Positions 47,116-58,502 of a DNA stretch of 64,000 nucleotides are shown one piece after another. The notes under the pieces are model-generated. The model did not search any database, was not told the origin of the DNA, and worked only from the letters and a program-made list of their open reading frames with translations. Source of the stretch: Lunularia cruciata (taxonomy: Eukaryota; Streptophyta; Marchantiopsida; Lunulariales; Lunulariaceae); NCBI GenBank assembly GCA_948567375.1, contig OX419756.1:34636552-34700551 (forward strand), written 5' to 3'. A program made the translations under genes and the position numbers. Numbering within the stretch: the stretch's first letter is position 1; every line of letters starts with the position of its first letter.

Positions 47116-50100
47116 TATTTCAACCGCTTCATCAACAACCTTGTCATTGCTGCATTCACAAAACCTCCACGATTAGCCAGAAGTACGACATGTTGTTTAC
47201 TTATCATGTATGCCTAGATATGTCACTTGTCATGTGGTCTAACAGCCGGGTCAATTCAAAATAGAATGCCTACACATCCACTAAAAACTGTCACATACAC
47301 CATTGTACCGATTCTCCCATCAGATTCAGTCTTATCAATGCAGTCTGAGAATCTCCTGTGTCTTACGAAGGTTATCTGACAGGGACAGTTGGAAATTTTG
47401 AGAACATTTCAAACTTTGTATAAGTGCAATGAGACAAATACATCGTTTTTCATGGATGAATATTGTAGACGACCTGATACGATCCATCAAATTTTCTTGA
47501 GTCCCAACATGTATGGAGCTTGCAGACTCTGGACACACCTGATCTGTTTAGAAGATGACCCCGGATCCTCGATGTCTGCCATCGTATTTTGCTCGACTGA
47601 CAAGGTCCAGAAATTTTGCTCTTCCACTTTCTGTTTTACAATAGTCCGATGAGTGGCTATGCCTGGGAGCAGCGGATCATCGTAGCGTTTCCATCAGATT
47701 GGACTACTTCTGAGAGATGGGCTGGTGAAATGAGGTTTCTGTCGACCCCTGTTTTTTTACGCTTAAAACTTTGGTGATCCAGAGCCTCTGTTGAAAGATG
47801 CCAAACAAACTTGAAGGTAATGATTATCGGGTCCACACGTGGTTTCTGTCGGGGCCCTCGAAACATGGCTGGCTCACTCAAATGATCAGATTTCCAGTTT
47901 CATGCATGATAGATCAACATAATTTGGTTCGGATAGAATACAAGTGATCATGAAGGCGCACAAATTCCCCCGTTTCCTTCTTTCACTCACCTGTGCTCGG
48001 TGAGATCCAAGGTCGAAGGTCACGGAGATCTTATGTCACGTGAGAGGTTCATCCAAAATCAATACAGCGTCTACTTAGTTCCTAAAACAGAAAGCGTTCG
48101 GGCAGCTCTCCACCGACAATCGTGATGTAAAGGATGTGTGTCCATACAATCCATAACGCGAAAGAGTACATCCTTTATCCATCCAATTCGTAATAGGTAG
48201 GTCCCACAGAGACGGCAGCCCCGAGTGTGAACAAATGAACGTGTTGTACATTTCTTTTGCGCAGCTTTGTTCTGCAGTTAAGATTGCCACATTGCGTGCT
48301 TATCTCAGGAAAGACGAGACATTTGATTGACCATTGAGCAAGTACGTTACATCCTTGGGTCAAAGTAATCTGCGATATCCCTGCGCTTCATCAGCCGGGA
48401 TATCTCTAGAATTGGCATTTGCAAAACTCAGACCAGTTGAACCTGACGCTAGTATCTTCAAAGGATTGCGGTTCTTCCGCTGGTCGTCGTATGATAGACC
48501 TCGAGGATCATAACAATTGCTGATAGTCTGTGAGCATTTGGTTTAATGTTTATAATTTATGTAATTGGAATCACAGATAGATCAGCAGAAGGAGAAGGCA
48601 GCTTCACACTTAGTGCAAGGATATTAATAAGAAGGCGGTTTTATAAGTTAAGCCTGAGGAGCAATCAGGCTTTCTAATCATCGCAACTCACTGCGGCGTT
48701 CTACACGGGGTCAACGTGTGCGTCAGGCCAGCAGTGAGGCGTATCATAGCGCGCGACCCGTGCTTTCCTATATCACCACTTGCCCGAACATCATCATTCA
48801 GTTTGGAGTTCTTGCAGCTCACCACCCTCGTCAACTGTCTGGGCTGGAAGCTCTACTTTGAGATGAAGAAGTCCATTAGGTCGGGCGATACAATACTGGG
48901 AGGGACAAGGAAAAACATCTTGCCAACAGCAAGTGCATTCTTCCAGCTATTCAGATTACGTCTTATTGGCTGCAACCTAATAGGTTCTTCCTACCGGCCC
49001 TTACCTCCAAAGTGGGGTTAAATCTAATCTCTTACTTCAAGAAACCTGGCATGTTGGAAAGTGTGCCACAAATGCTATGGCAGTCTCAAACTCCGTTTCG
49101 CACTGGTGGTAACTTTGCTTACAGTGATTAAGAAATATCTGAAACTTGAAGACCTTCTCAAACTGACCCTTCAAAATACCTTACAGCGACGCAGTCAATC
49201 GTCGTCCATTTAAAAAAGTCTCAGGAGATTGTAGACCAATAACAATCAAGCAGATCCTCGTGGATTCGCTACTCGACGTCCACGAGGGCTTCGAGGAGTT
49301 GAGGATGGAACAGAAAACCAAAACAGTTAAAAAGTAACGAACAGATTAGATCTAGTGGACCAACAGCTGCTGCATCAACTTCAGGTCCTCAGTTATGACT
49401 TGTAGTGCAGTTCTCCCCACCAATCAGCAAACGTACTTTCCAACTTTTTCAGACTAAGATCGTCAAATATCCAGGCGCGATGGCAGGAACAATGAGGGAG
49501 TTATTTCTTCCTTGTTTTCCTCGAGAAACGGTCCATCGCTCTTGTCCATTGGGGAAGGGCTGAAGTTCAGAGAAAGGAAACTCGTGTTCCTAGAGGGTTT
49601 GCACTGATGGAAGTGGTTAATTTTCAAGGATCACAATTGTGATGCTTTAACAGATTTCTTTCGGAGAGACTCGGAATTCAAACTCGTAATCTCTTTTGAC
49701 CTCTTCACCATATCTTGGTGTTCCTTCTTAAGAAAGAAAATGAGAAGACAATTTGGTCCTTACAGAAAATTACTTTTCAAGATGATCACAAAGCTTTCTG
49801 AAACTAGAATGCCATTTTATAATCAGACCTCTATACGGGGAATAAATCGATGATAAAAGTATGAAGGTACAAGTATTATGGTCAATGAAGAGATCACCAT
49901 TTTTGGCACTTTGTTCGAGTCATGCTGCAAAACTTTCTACTTCTGTCTACGGATTTTAACGTTTTTAAGTCCATTTAAGTCAAAAATAATGAGAATGAAG
50001 TCGTATTCTGGACTGGCACTTTGTTCGGGTCATGCTGCGAAATTTTATGTTTCTGTTTACGGTTTTAACGTTCTTAAGTCCATTTAAGTCACAAATAATG

Positions 50101-50818
50101 AGAATGAAGTCGTATCCTGAACTAGTAAAAGAATAGCCGAGGGGTGGGAAGTGAAGATACTTATTAGCCACTTCTCAATCTTTGGCAAGAACCAATAGTT
50201 TGTAAGAAATGTGGCTAAGACGTAACTAAACACCTACAATCTACATCCACTTTCTAGAGCTGAATGATCTTGATAGCACAGCAGAGCAAAGCTCTTACGG
50301 CAAATTCAGCAAGTAGAATACAACCTCAGGAGTGAGAAGCTAACGTTGATCAATCAGGGTATAGCAACGTTAATGTTAATCACTCCCCCGGAATTTCCGG
50401 ACCTTGTCTGACAGTATCGATGAGTGGCCTTTGTTGCTAGGTGTTTAGGTCGCCAGTGGCCGGGTGGAGTTGGTGGAGCATATTCGAGCAATTTCAAATT
50501 TTTTGAAGAGTTCCGGTTTGTGCACCTGTTGCCGATGGAACTCAAAAGTCTGCGCGATCTCTAAATGAGTAGGTAGCGAGAGTGCATGAAGTTGGTTCAG
50601 GAACTCCGTCTGTAAAACTCGTTATCTTGCCCGACGAAATGCCTCACCCCGCTGTTACTGACGTACGTTCGATGATGTTCTGCTCAGAGCGATATCAACG
50701 GTAATTGAAACCGTTAATTAGAGGTTTATTTATTGGGTTTTGCAGATTTAATGTATTGAAGAGTAGGGGTGAGAACTCCAACTTTCGCCACGGTTCGTCC
50801 ACGTGATCTTGGTGCACG
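47116..50818. other. Intergenic region between divergent genes; no gene seen
   Basis: This lies between the start of the minus-strand channel gene and the plus-strand gene at 50,819, so it should hold both promoters. A frame of 101 codons at 48,716-49,021 has no recognised domain. Nothing else was supported except the tandem duplication near 50 kb. Confidence 0.45.
49905..50122 (+). repeat. Tandem duplication, 110-bp unit, two copies
   Basis: Units starting at 49,905 and 50,015 both begin GGCACTTTGTTCG and include AAGTCCATTTAAGTCA and AATGAGAATGAAGTCGTAT. They differ at several bases, so the duplication is not recent. Confidence 0.8.
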
Positions 50819-52610
50819 ATGCAGAAGAAAAAAGCCGCTGCTTTTGCCATCGGGGAAGAAGACCTGAAGCCGTTCAACGGTTTGAAGGTACCGGGCAATG
50901 AGTCTCCATGATTTCTTTAATTACTCTGGACAAGTTCCTCTCGGTTGTTTACGCAGCAAGCTCCTTTTTGTCGTTCCTTGAGCAGTGCCGATCAGAAATT
51001 GATATCACATGAGTTTTGCTGAGCAGCCAAAGGATCTCGTCCTTACTCCGCTCGGCCTTATTGGGACTGTGCTCGGTGTCAAGTAAGCACCATCTTGTGC
51101 CTCACTTTACATTCTAGTTAGGCCAAAAAACTTGACCTCCTATCCAAATCAACACGCCTCACCGCGTACAGGGCCCTAGATTTACCATATAAGCCCAGAA
51201 GGCGACTATAATAGATTTTTGTTGGAAATTGGCTTTGACTTTCAACCATTTGTGATAGATATCTGAAAAAAGATGATGAAGATTCTGGACATCTCTGGGT
51301 TGAATACAAAGAAGGCTTCCGCTCTCCTCTCGAGAAAGACCTCACCGGGTACGGCGCCAAGGATTAAGATGCAAGAAAGCCTTCTAAGTAGAGAGCGTCA
51401 GCAATTCTTTAAACTAGGAAACTCTACACTACCTATTTTGAAGAGTCTATCCTAGTTTTGAGTGCGGCTGCTAATGAGGGAAAACAAGTCCGGGAGAACG
51501 CCTACAAATTCTACCCTTTCCCACAAATACTGGCCATTCCGTGCAGGTACAAAAGATGCACAGACGCGGACCATGTGTGGCGCGACGTTGGGGAATATAA
51601 CAAGGTACCGCACTATGCCGCACATGGTGGATAGCCATGCAACAATCCGTCAAGATCGTAAAGCTCAACAAATTCTTCTCGCAGATTCTAATTTTTTCCT
51701 GTTGCACTAACCCGGGGGTTTACAAACGTTTTCCTAACAGCGATAGCAACGTAAAAACTCCTAGCCTTGCGGAGATGCAAACTTTTGAGGAGATCATACA
51801 GTGGCTGTCGTTCCAATCCACTAAGACCCAATGCCAACGACCCTTCGGAAGTAGAGCATAATCAACTGTCAAGTAACCTATCATCACAGTTAGCTGAATA
51901 CGATCATCAGGGTTATCAAGTATTCAGTACTGACAGTAGTTAAGTTCTTTTGTTTATCTTAACCATTTACATTGTGTAATTTTACAGGCCTGTCCAGGCC
52001 GTATTGCAAGCATTGTAACCCGTAAGTTGTTTTCTCCAGCATTTCCTGAGAAACGAAGAAGATATGTCTGTAGAAAGCGGAGCCAGATCTTACAAGAGAG
52101 CGTTGTTTGTCCTCACATGCATCCGTTTTCCCCTGCCAATCCGTAGACGTTGAGTACCTTCTTGTACTAACATCCGCCTGGAGGGCAACTTCGGAATTCC
52201 TCCCAATCTCATGCACTTCTGATGAGACTGGGAGATGTGTCGTTTGGATAGCCGTCTCATCTTACTTATGAAACTCGTAAATTTGCTGCCTAGGCAGCAA
52301 ATTTACGAAATTTACTGTGTATTCGATCCTATGATCGGAACTAGCAGTTGTAACCAAAACCTCTTTCTTCACGCAAACTACTGTGAAACCAGCCGATAGA
52401 GGAACACACATATGGTTTTGAGTAAAACCTTCACGATCTCTGCAGAAAATGTTCCCAGTGAATGAAAGCTTTTACATAGTCCACATATTAAATCTGGAGT
52501 ACAGACAAGGAATTATTGACGAAGATAACAAAAAGAAAGCTGCCGCGGAGAAGAAAAAGAAGAAGAAGAGAGCACCCCCGGCAGTTGATGGGGATCCTCC
52601 TCCGAAGTAG
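50819..52610 (+). CDS. Probable small multi-exon gene, unknown function, Lys-rich C-terminus
   Basis: A coherent set of exons can be read: 50819-50887 (starts MQKKKAAAFAIGEEDLKPF), about 51030-51081 (LVLTPLGLIGTVLGVK), about 51260-51347 (ending HLWVEYKEGFRSPLE...), and about 51549-51613 (YKRCTDADHVWRDVGEYNK). A last exon, about 52,505-52,610, ends in a Lys-rich stretch and PPAVDGDPPPK. The first four join in phase through GT-AG sites. The join to the last exon is not in phase with the donor I chose, so an exon may be missing between 51,614 and 52,500. An alternative second exon starting at 50,957 runs into a stop. The sequence has the feel of a conserved plant protein but I do not recognise the family. 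Confidence 0.45.
52275..52308. repeat. Perfect 34-bp palindrome
   Basis: The sequence around the centre GCTGCCT/AGGCAGC is self-complementary over all 34 bases with no spacer. It lies between the fourth and last exon of the putative gene at 50.8-52.6 kb. Confidence 0.9.
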
Positions 52611-53587
52611 TACTGCTATTGTGCGTCTTCACTTTCGCCAGAACTCCAATCACCAGCAGCTCTTTACAAAGTGTTGCGGAAGATCAGAAGCATGCATAGA
52701 ACATTAAAACTTCTCCTAGCAATAGAATTTACTGGATTGAGACAGTGACTTCTCAAGAAGGTGACTACCTATTCCTCGTTCTGAGGATTGGAAACAATAT
52801 GTCTCCATAATTGTCTGTTGCTTTATGCTTTGCGCTCCTTTTCTTTGGTTACTTTTCCAGTTATACCATTTACCATAACGATTTGACAAATATTTATCCA
52901 TGTCCTTTTTCAAGGCACTGTGGGAAACGTAAGCTATTTACTTAGCAGTGTCTACTACATTGCAAGATACACCAAGTGGAATACCAGTGGGAGTCCGTAC
53001 CAAAGATTACTTCAGTTTGGCAATATTTCCGTATTCCGAACATTCTTTTGACATTTTACACGTGGTAACACCGAAGCAAAATGTTTATACATCTCAAAAA
53101 CTGTGGAAGAATAATTTACAGAACAACAGATGCCCAGATAGAGTTAGAGCTTTCAGCTTTTCTCCTCCTTCCCCAACAATGCCGTTAACTATGTCCATTC
53201 CGATGGTCATGTTCAGACAGGACACGAACAAACAAACCTTCTCAAGCACGAAAAGAGGAGTTGCAAAATTCATCCGGTGAAGTGCTAGATCATGCTGATT
53301 CCGTTGCGTATAGTACACATTTGCTGACAATTGATGCGTGCATCAGGACCTCGAACCTACCTTTGCTCTTCTTCTCTTTTCTGTCTGCTGTAAACAGACA
53401 CTACTAGCTGAAGTCCAGGCTGGATCTCCCTAATACTGACACTGCTCATGGATTAGCCCATTCGGCCCTGGCCGACACAGTTAACAATCTGTGGGGTAGA
53501 ATATAACCAATATAATATAACCCAATCTATACATTTATGGATCGTATGGTACACAGTAGCTGAGCCCACCTGGTGACGATGATCTTT
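52611..53587. other. No gene seen between the Lys-rich and proline-rich genes
   Basis: Overlapping frames near 52,948-53,330 occur on both strands without a domain. This convergent interval presumably contains the 3' ends of the two neighbouring genes. Confidence 0.4.
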
Positions 53588-54514
53588 CTAAGCTACTGGA
53601 ACTCGAGCTTCTGTAGATGCAAAAATCGAAGGTGGAATTACCTCTGGCCCAGGAGCTCCAGGACCAGGGACATTGGGAATCTCAGGGCCAGGGAATGGAG
53701 GAGGCTGGCCTGGAGGCATGGTAGGGGGAGGAACTGGACCTGGAGAACCTGGAGGAATTGGGGGACTTTGAGGAGGTGGAATGGGAGGAGGAGTCCCTGG
53801 GGGAGGGATTGGTGGCATGTTGGGAGGAGGAATGGGCTCTGGAGCTCCAGGGGGCATGATAGGAGCAATATTAGGGGGTGAGATCGGAGGACCCCGGGGG
53901 ACAGACGAAGCAGAAATCGAAAAGGGAATCTCCGTGGGTGTGGAACATGGAACCTCTTCACGGGTTGGAGGTGTAGGCATTTCCTGTGGAATCGAAGGTA
54001 TTGGGAACTCAGAAGGCGGATCGGTAGGAACTTCTGTGGGAGACAAAGGAGGAGCTGGAATGTCAGGGCTTGTAGGAGTGACTTCCGGAATTGGGTTAGT
54101 GGTGGGAACTTCCAAAGGAGTGGTACCTGGGTTAGAGGGAGTCGGAGAGGGAACAAACTCAGGAGGGATTGTCGACGGCGTTGGCGTTTCCGATGGATTT
54201 GGCCTCACATCCGGCGAAAAGATCGACTGAACGCTCAAAGAAGGCACTCGCGCAACAACACTGCTCTCCTCCGCATTCAGGTGCTGCACAAATGCTGGTG
54301 GAGTAAACATTGAATCCGGTAGCACGAGTGACAAAACGCAGCTACTTTTTCTGCTGTCTACCACATTATCCACCTTCTCTTGACGATAATAACCCCTCAC
54401 TGCAGCGGCTGCTGGATACCTCGTCATCATAGCACCGACCGAGGACCCGTAACATGACGATTTCACGATCGGAACCTTGTGCTTCAACAGAAGCGACGTT
54501 TTGAACGAAGCCAT
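53588..54514 (-). CDS. Proline-rich protein, possible N-terminal organelle targeting
   Basis: A single uninterrupted minus-strand frame of 308 codons starts with ATG at 54,514 (MASFKTSLLLKHKVPIVKSS) and ends with TAG after ARVPVA. The first 50 residues are rich in Ser, Lys and Arg, lack acidic residues, and contain a TRYPAAAAVRGYY segment. That would fit a mitochondrial or plastid transit peptide; this is inference. Residues 95 to about 200 are Thr/Pro/Ser/Glu-rich; residues 200-290 are dense PPxxPP and IPPP repeats. No hydroxyproline-type SPPPP extensin units or clear secretion signal were seen. The plus-strand Gly-rich frame at 53,781-54,230 is its antisense shadow. The function is unknown, and low-complexity composition leaves some doubt that it is translated. 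Confidence 0.55.
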   Translation of the reverse strand: MASFKTSLLLKHKVPIVKSSCYGSSVGAMMTRYPAAAAVRGYYRQEKVDNVVDSRKSSCVLSLVLPDSMFTPPAFVQHLNAEESSVVARVPSLSVQSIFSPDVRPNPSETPTPSTIPPEFVPSPTPSNPGTTPLEVPTTNPIPEVTPTSPDIPAPPLSPTEVPTDPPSEFPIPSIPQEMPTPPTREEVPCSTPTEIPFSISASSVPRGPPISPPNIAPIMPPGAPEPIPPPNMPPIPPPGTPPPIPPPQSPPIPPGSPGPVPPPTMPPGQPPPFPGPEIPNVPGPGAPGPEVIPPSIFASTEARVPVA

Positions 54515-55339
54515 CGACACAGGGTCTTCAGTTCTTCAAAATCGATACTTCAAAACGAATTTGGATTTCTCTACCAATTCAAGATTCTCATCTCAGAGTC
54601 TCCGCACTGCTGTTTGTGAAATCTTGTGAGAGATTTCGGAGTATTGTACTCCGATCGTTCCTAATACAGAGTTCCATCAGAATGGAACGTAGACGATCAA
54701 GAGCCAGCTGCCACTTGGCGCAGGAAATGGACAGGTGGCTTAACACGATGCTCATGCAGCAGGTGTATGCCGGTGGTGACTGGGGGACCCCGGCCTCAAG
54801 CCACTGGAGGCAATTGGACTAGCAAATCAGATCGTGGTGACTGACTCCTCAGAGCTTTGCACTGATCCTACAGATTGGATAATATGCACAGACGAGGGCA
54901 CAGAACAAGATTATGGTAGAGAATATAGTTATGATTACTTTTGCGTAAATTATGGACGTTCACATTACATGGCTTTCTTCTTTGGCAATTATCAATTTAA
55001 AGTTATTTAGAAGCCAATCTCCAGGTTTTGGCCTCAAGTGGAAAATTCGAAGTGAGTTAAGACATCTCCACGCGTACCGTCGGCTCAAGGTGGAGGCGTG
55101 ACTTGTAGTTTCACATCGCGTACTTAGGTGTGTGTGAGATCAAGTGTAAGAAGTCGCGGGCTGGAGACCCGCGACAGAATTCCACCCGCGACTTCTTACA
55201 CTTACATTCCTAATATTGTAGGTATCAGCGTGATCCACTTTACTTAACTGTCATGTCTACGGTGTCGTGGCAGTTTGACAGGTATCCAACTAGTTTAGAG
55301 TTAGTTATATGTATATCCTCAATATCCAGGTACAAAGAA
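54515..55339. promoter_or_regulatory. Upstream region of the proline-rich gene; no other gene seen
   Basis: This region is upstream of the minus-strand proline-rich ORF and should contain its promoter. A 68-codon plus-strand frame at 54,616-54,822 has no domain. A strong inverted repeat lies at 55,142-55,203. Confidence 0.35.
55142..55203. repeat. 19-bp perfect inverted repeat with a nested 8-bp hairpin
   Basis: Left arm 55,142-55,160 (AAGTGTAAGAAGTCGCGGG) is exactly complementary to right arm 55,185-55,203. Inside, CCCGCGAC at 55,168-55,175 can also pair with the end of the left arm (GTCGCGGG, 55,153-55,160). Two alternative stem-loops are therefore possible. The GC-rich core stands out from its AT-rich setting. 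Confidence 0.88.
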
Positions 55340-56020
55340 ACTAGAGCTACAAAGTACAACTCACACCAAGTTCATTACATAAGAATATTTTTTGAACCTT
55401 CTCAATCTTCTACTACCATGTCCTCTTAGTACTAGGAACCCAAACTTGAGCACCATAAGAAGTACAAGTTGAACAAGAGATCATACCAACACCTTCTTCA
55501 ATTCCCATGTGGTAAGATAAAGAAGTCTAGAGCAATTCATGAGTCAATACAAAGCTCTAAATCATGCATTAACTCTATTCTTGACACAACTAAAACCAAC
55601 TATAGTCATGAGAAAAGTTGGTGCTAACTACTTGAAAAGAAAAACTGCTCCAAGGTTGACTAGGAAAGAAGAACAGTATGATAGCTTTAGAACCCACCAT
55701 AATCTCCTAAGATTTATCAAGGTTGACCTTCATTGTTTTTGGTTGCAAAAGGCAAGGAGAGAGTATAAAAACTTCTATAAACTCTCTAGATTACTAGAAA
55801 GTAGAACTGCATCATCTGCATAGAAGAGTGCATGTATCATCAAAGGACCAACTTGCACATTTGTAGCTTTTGCCTCTGAGAGTACTCTCTCTAAATCATT
55901 GATGAAGATCCCTAACAAAGTTGGAGATAACTAGCACCTTAAATTAACTCCATTTTATTAAGGACATCTTGAGATCTCAAAGGAAATAATCTCACAACCA
56001 CCTTCTCATCTATGAACAAT
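55340..56020 (-). pseudogene. LINE reverse transcriptase fragment, unit 1
   Basis: This is a decayed duplicate of 56,800-57,440, colinear with it and read on the minus strand. Matching pieces include the ATCATCTGCATA (YADD-region) and CTATAGTCATGA blocks. No frame stays open. It adjoins the zinc-finger end of unit 2, so the two units form a direct tandem arrangement. Confidence 0.65.
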
Positions 56021-57493
56021 GAACAATGAAATATAAAGCCAGGAAGACCCAAAGAGTCAAAAGGTTGCAAATACAATACAAAACACATGAAATGTGAGCC
56101 AAGGCAAGAGCCTAGGGCATCTAACCAATCTGTAACAAATTACTTCGATGTAAATAATCTTGGTCATATACTTCCCTAACACTAAAGCCTCAATCTGTAC
56201 GATAGTTGAGAAATCACTACAATTAATCTGATGTCTAACTCTGATCTACAGATAACAAGGGCACTCAACAAACACATGGTGCTTATCCTCAACTTTGCTC
56301 ATAGTACACAATATGCAAACCTGCATGGAATGCTCTATCTGCTGCCAACGTCCTTGTTCTACTTCTAGTCTATGAGAACTAGTTCAATATTGAGCAATAA
56401 CATGTCTAAATGAAGTAGAACTCCTAGCCAAGAGATAATCTTGCTTGCAATATACCAATATAAGATTTACAAATTGTTGATAAAACACCATCTTAGTATT
56501 GGGTTCCTGCCACAAGTGAAGTAAGAATTGCTCCTTGATCACCTCTCATAGTGCAATAGGCTCCAATGTCCAATGTTGCTCATAAACATTCCACCTTGTG
56601 GCCCATGTAATCAAATTTGTATACCAACCAATAGATAGAGTTGCACAAAAAGCTTGGTATGGAAGTCTCTCATGATCCATGGACCTCACCTTAGTGGCAT
56701 ATGTGAGAGCTAAGAACAAGCTTCAGCCTCAAGAGGCAAAAACTCTATTTCAGAAAGCAACAATACATAAGGAGTTTGAGTCATCACCCCAAATTCATCA
56801 CACAAAAATGGTTTTTGAACTTTTCTCCACCTTTTACCACCATGTTTTCTTAGTACTTTGACCCCAAATCTAAGCACCATAGATAACTACCAATTGCACA
56901 CGAGATCTGAACAACACCTTCTTCAACTCCCATGTGGTAAGATGAGCAAGTCTAGAGTGATTCATGAGTGAATACAAAGCTCTAAACCCTACAATGATTC
57001 TCATCTTCACACAAGTAGACCAACTATAGTCATGATAAAAGTCAAGGCCCAAGTACTTATAAGAAGTAACCTGCTCCAAATGTTGTCCATCAAAAAGGAA
57101 GGTGTGAAACCTTTAGAACCCATCACAATCACCTTGGACTTGTCAAGGTTCACCTCCATCTTTATTTGATTGCAAAAGCAAAGAAGAGAGTCCATCAACT
57201 TGTGTAAACTCTTTGGATTGGTGGAGAGGAGCACTACATCATCTGCATAATGGAGTGCATGTATCATCAAAGACCCAACCTATACACCTGTAGCTCCAGC
57301 TTCCATGGGTAGTCTCTCTAGGTCATCGATGAAGATTCTAAACAAAGTTGTAGATAGAGAATAACCTTGAATCACACCCATTGTGCTGAAGACATCTTGA
57401 GAGCTCAAAGATGAAAGTCTCACAACCACTTTCTCATAGAGTCTAGATATAGCACCAATCAGATCCGGTGAAACAACAACTTCAGTGAGGTTT
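56021..57493 (-). pseudogene. LINE reverse transcriptase with C-terminal zinc-binding domain, unit 2
   Basis: On the minus strand, RT blocks appear in order: VFSTMGVIQGYSLSTTLF (57,280-57,493), HALHYADDVVLLST (catalytic Asp pair near 57,240) and VTSYKYLGLDF (about 57,050). Further downstream, near 56,290-56,350, a Cys-x2-Cys ... His-His-x-Phe-x-Glu-Cys pattern (VCILCTMSK, KHHVFVECP) matches the zinc-binding domain seen after plant LINE reverse transcriptases. Frameshifts break it. Its 5' part is cut off at 57,493 by insertion of chromovirus copy B. Confidence 0.75.
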
Positions 57494-58235
57494 TGTAATA
57501 TTCCAAGGACAAGAGAGAGAAAACACAGATTGCACACTCTAACATTCGATGCCCCAAAGGAACACCTTCTCTTTATTATATAGACAAAGAGGATCTCCTC
57601 CAAGGAAGCTCCACCATAGGATTAGGGACACAGATAGGTGACATGTTAGCAAGCTCCACCCTTGGATTACTTACTTGGATGGGTGACATGTCTGGTTGAA
57701 GTCCTATCTGGTTGGTCAAACAAGCTTTGACCGGAGGGAATCTTTTAGGGAATCTTCATGTAGGAATCTCAGAATCACGTGAGTAAGGTACTGTTGGAAA
57801 GCTCTTGACAAGAAAAAGTAGGGGGGAGGGAAGGCCAGCCTCTTCTCTGTTGATGGGGGGGGGAAATTTGCACATTTTCAAGGCCTAATTCATCCGTTTA
57901 GGCCTCCAAAATTACCTTCAAAGATTTCAAGCATATTTTGGTTCCTACTCTATTAGTAGAAGTCCCCTTTTTGGTGATACCTCTTTCTGATCTATTTAGT
58001 CTATCATGTGTAACATCTTTTCAGATGTTACCAAACCAATTCTCACCTTTAAATCATATGTCTAGCTATTGGTTCTAAGGTTCTCAAGTCTATTTCAGTT
58101 TCTGACCTATTAGTAGAAGTACTCTTTTGGTGATACTTCTATCTTATCTATTTTTACAATCATGTATAACATCATTCTAGATGTTACCAAACCAAATTTC
58201 ATATCTAGATCATATGGCTAGCTCTTGGTATTACA
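57494..58235 (-). repeat. 3' LTR of chromovirus copy B
   Basis: 742 bp, TGTAATAT at one end and TATTACA at the other (plus strand). It is homologous to 3332-4071 and 63,368-64,000. The poly-G tract near 57,856 is shorter than in the other two. Confidence 0.9.
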
Positions 58236-58253
58236 GACCTCCCTCCTTTTAAG
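58236..58253 (-). other. Polypurine tract of chromovirus copy B
   Basis: On the minus strand the sequence next to the 3' LTR is AAAAGGAGGGAGGTC, the expected plus-strand primer for reverse transcription. Confidence 0.75.
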
Positions 58254-58289
58254 ACACAACGTCCTCGTTGTGCAATTGTTGCTCAAATG

Positions 58290-58450
58290 CTTGCACCAAC
58301 ACCGGTGCATGTGCCAAATTGGCAGCGGGCTCCCAGGTTGCTTCATAGAGGGGGTAACCTTTCCATTGTACTAGATATTCCACCGCGGATGGTGAGTACC
58401 ACGTATGTGTTTTTGGAGAATCCACTCCACTTCATATTCCTCAGTGCCAT
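58290..58450 (-). pseudogene. Chromodomain of chromovirus copy B
   Basis: After integrase the minus strand encodes EEYEVEWIL, then, one frame over, EYLVQWKGYP and YEATWEPAANL. This is the classic chromodomain signature found at the C-terminus of chromovirus integrase, which binds histone marks and steers integration. A one-base indel splits it in this copy. Confidence 0.75.
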
Positions 58451-58502
58451 CAATGAGTGTCAGACAAGGTCAAATGTCTTGTGTGGAATGACCTTGGCCT
58501 GA

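Noticed and set aside
53781-54230. Glycine-rich ORF on the plus strand
   Set aside because: It is the antisense of the proline-rich frame on the minus strand; proline codons read backwards give glycine.
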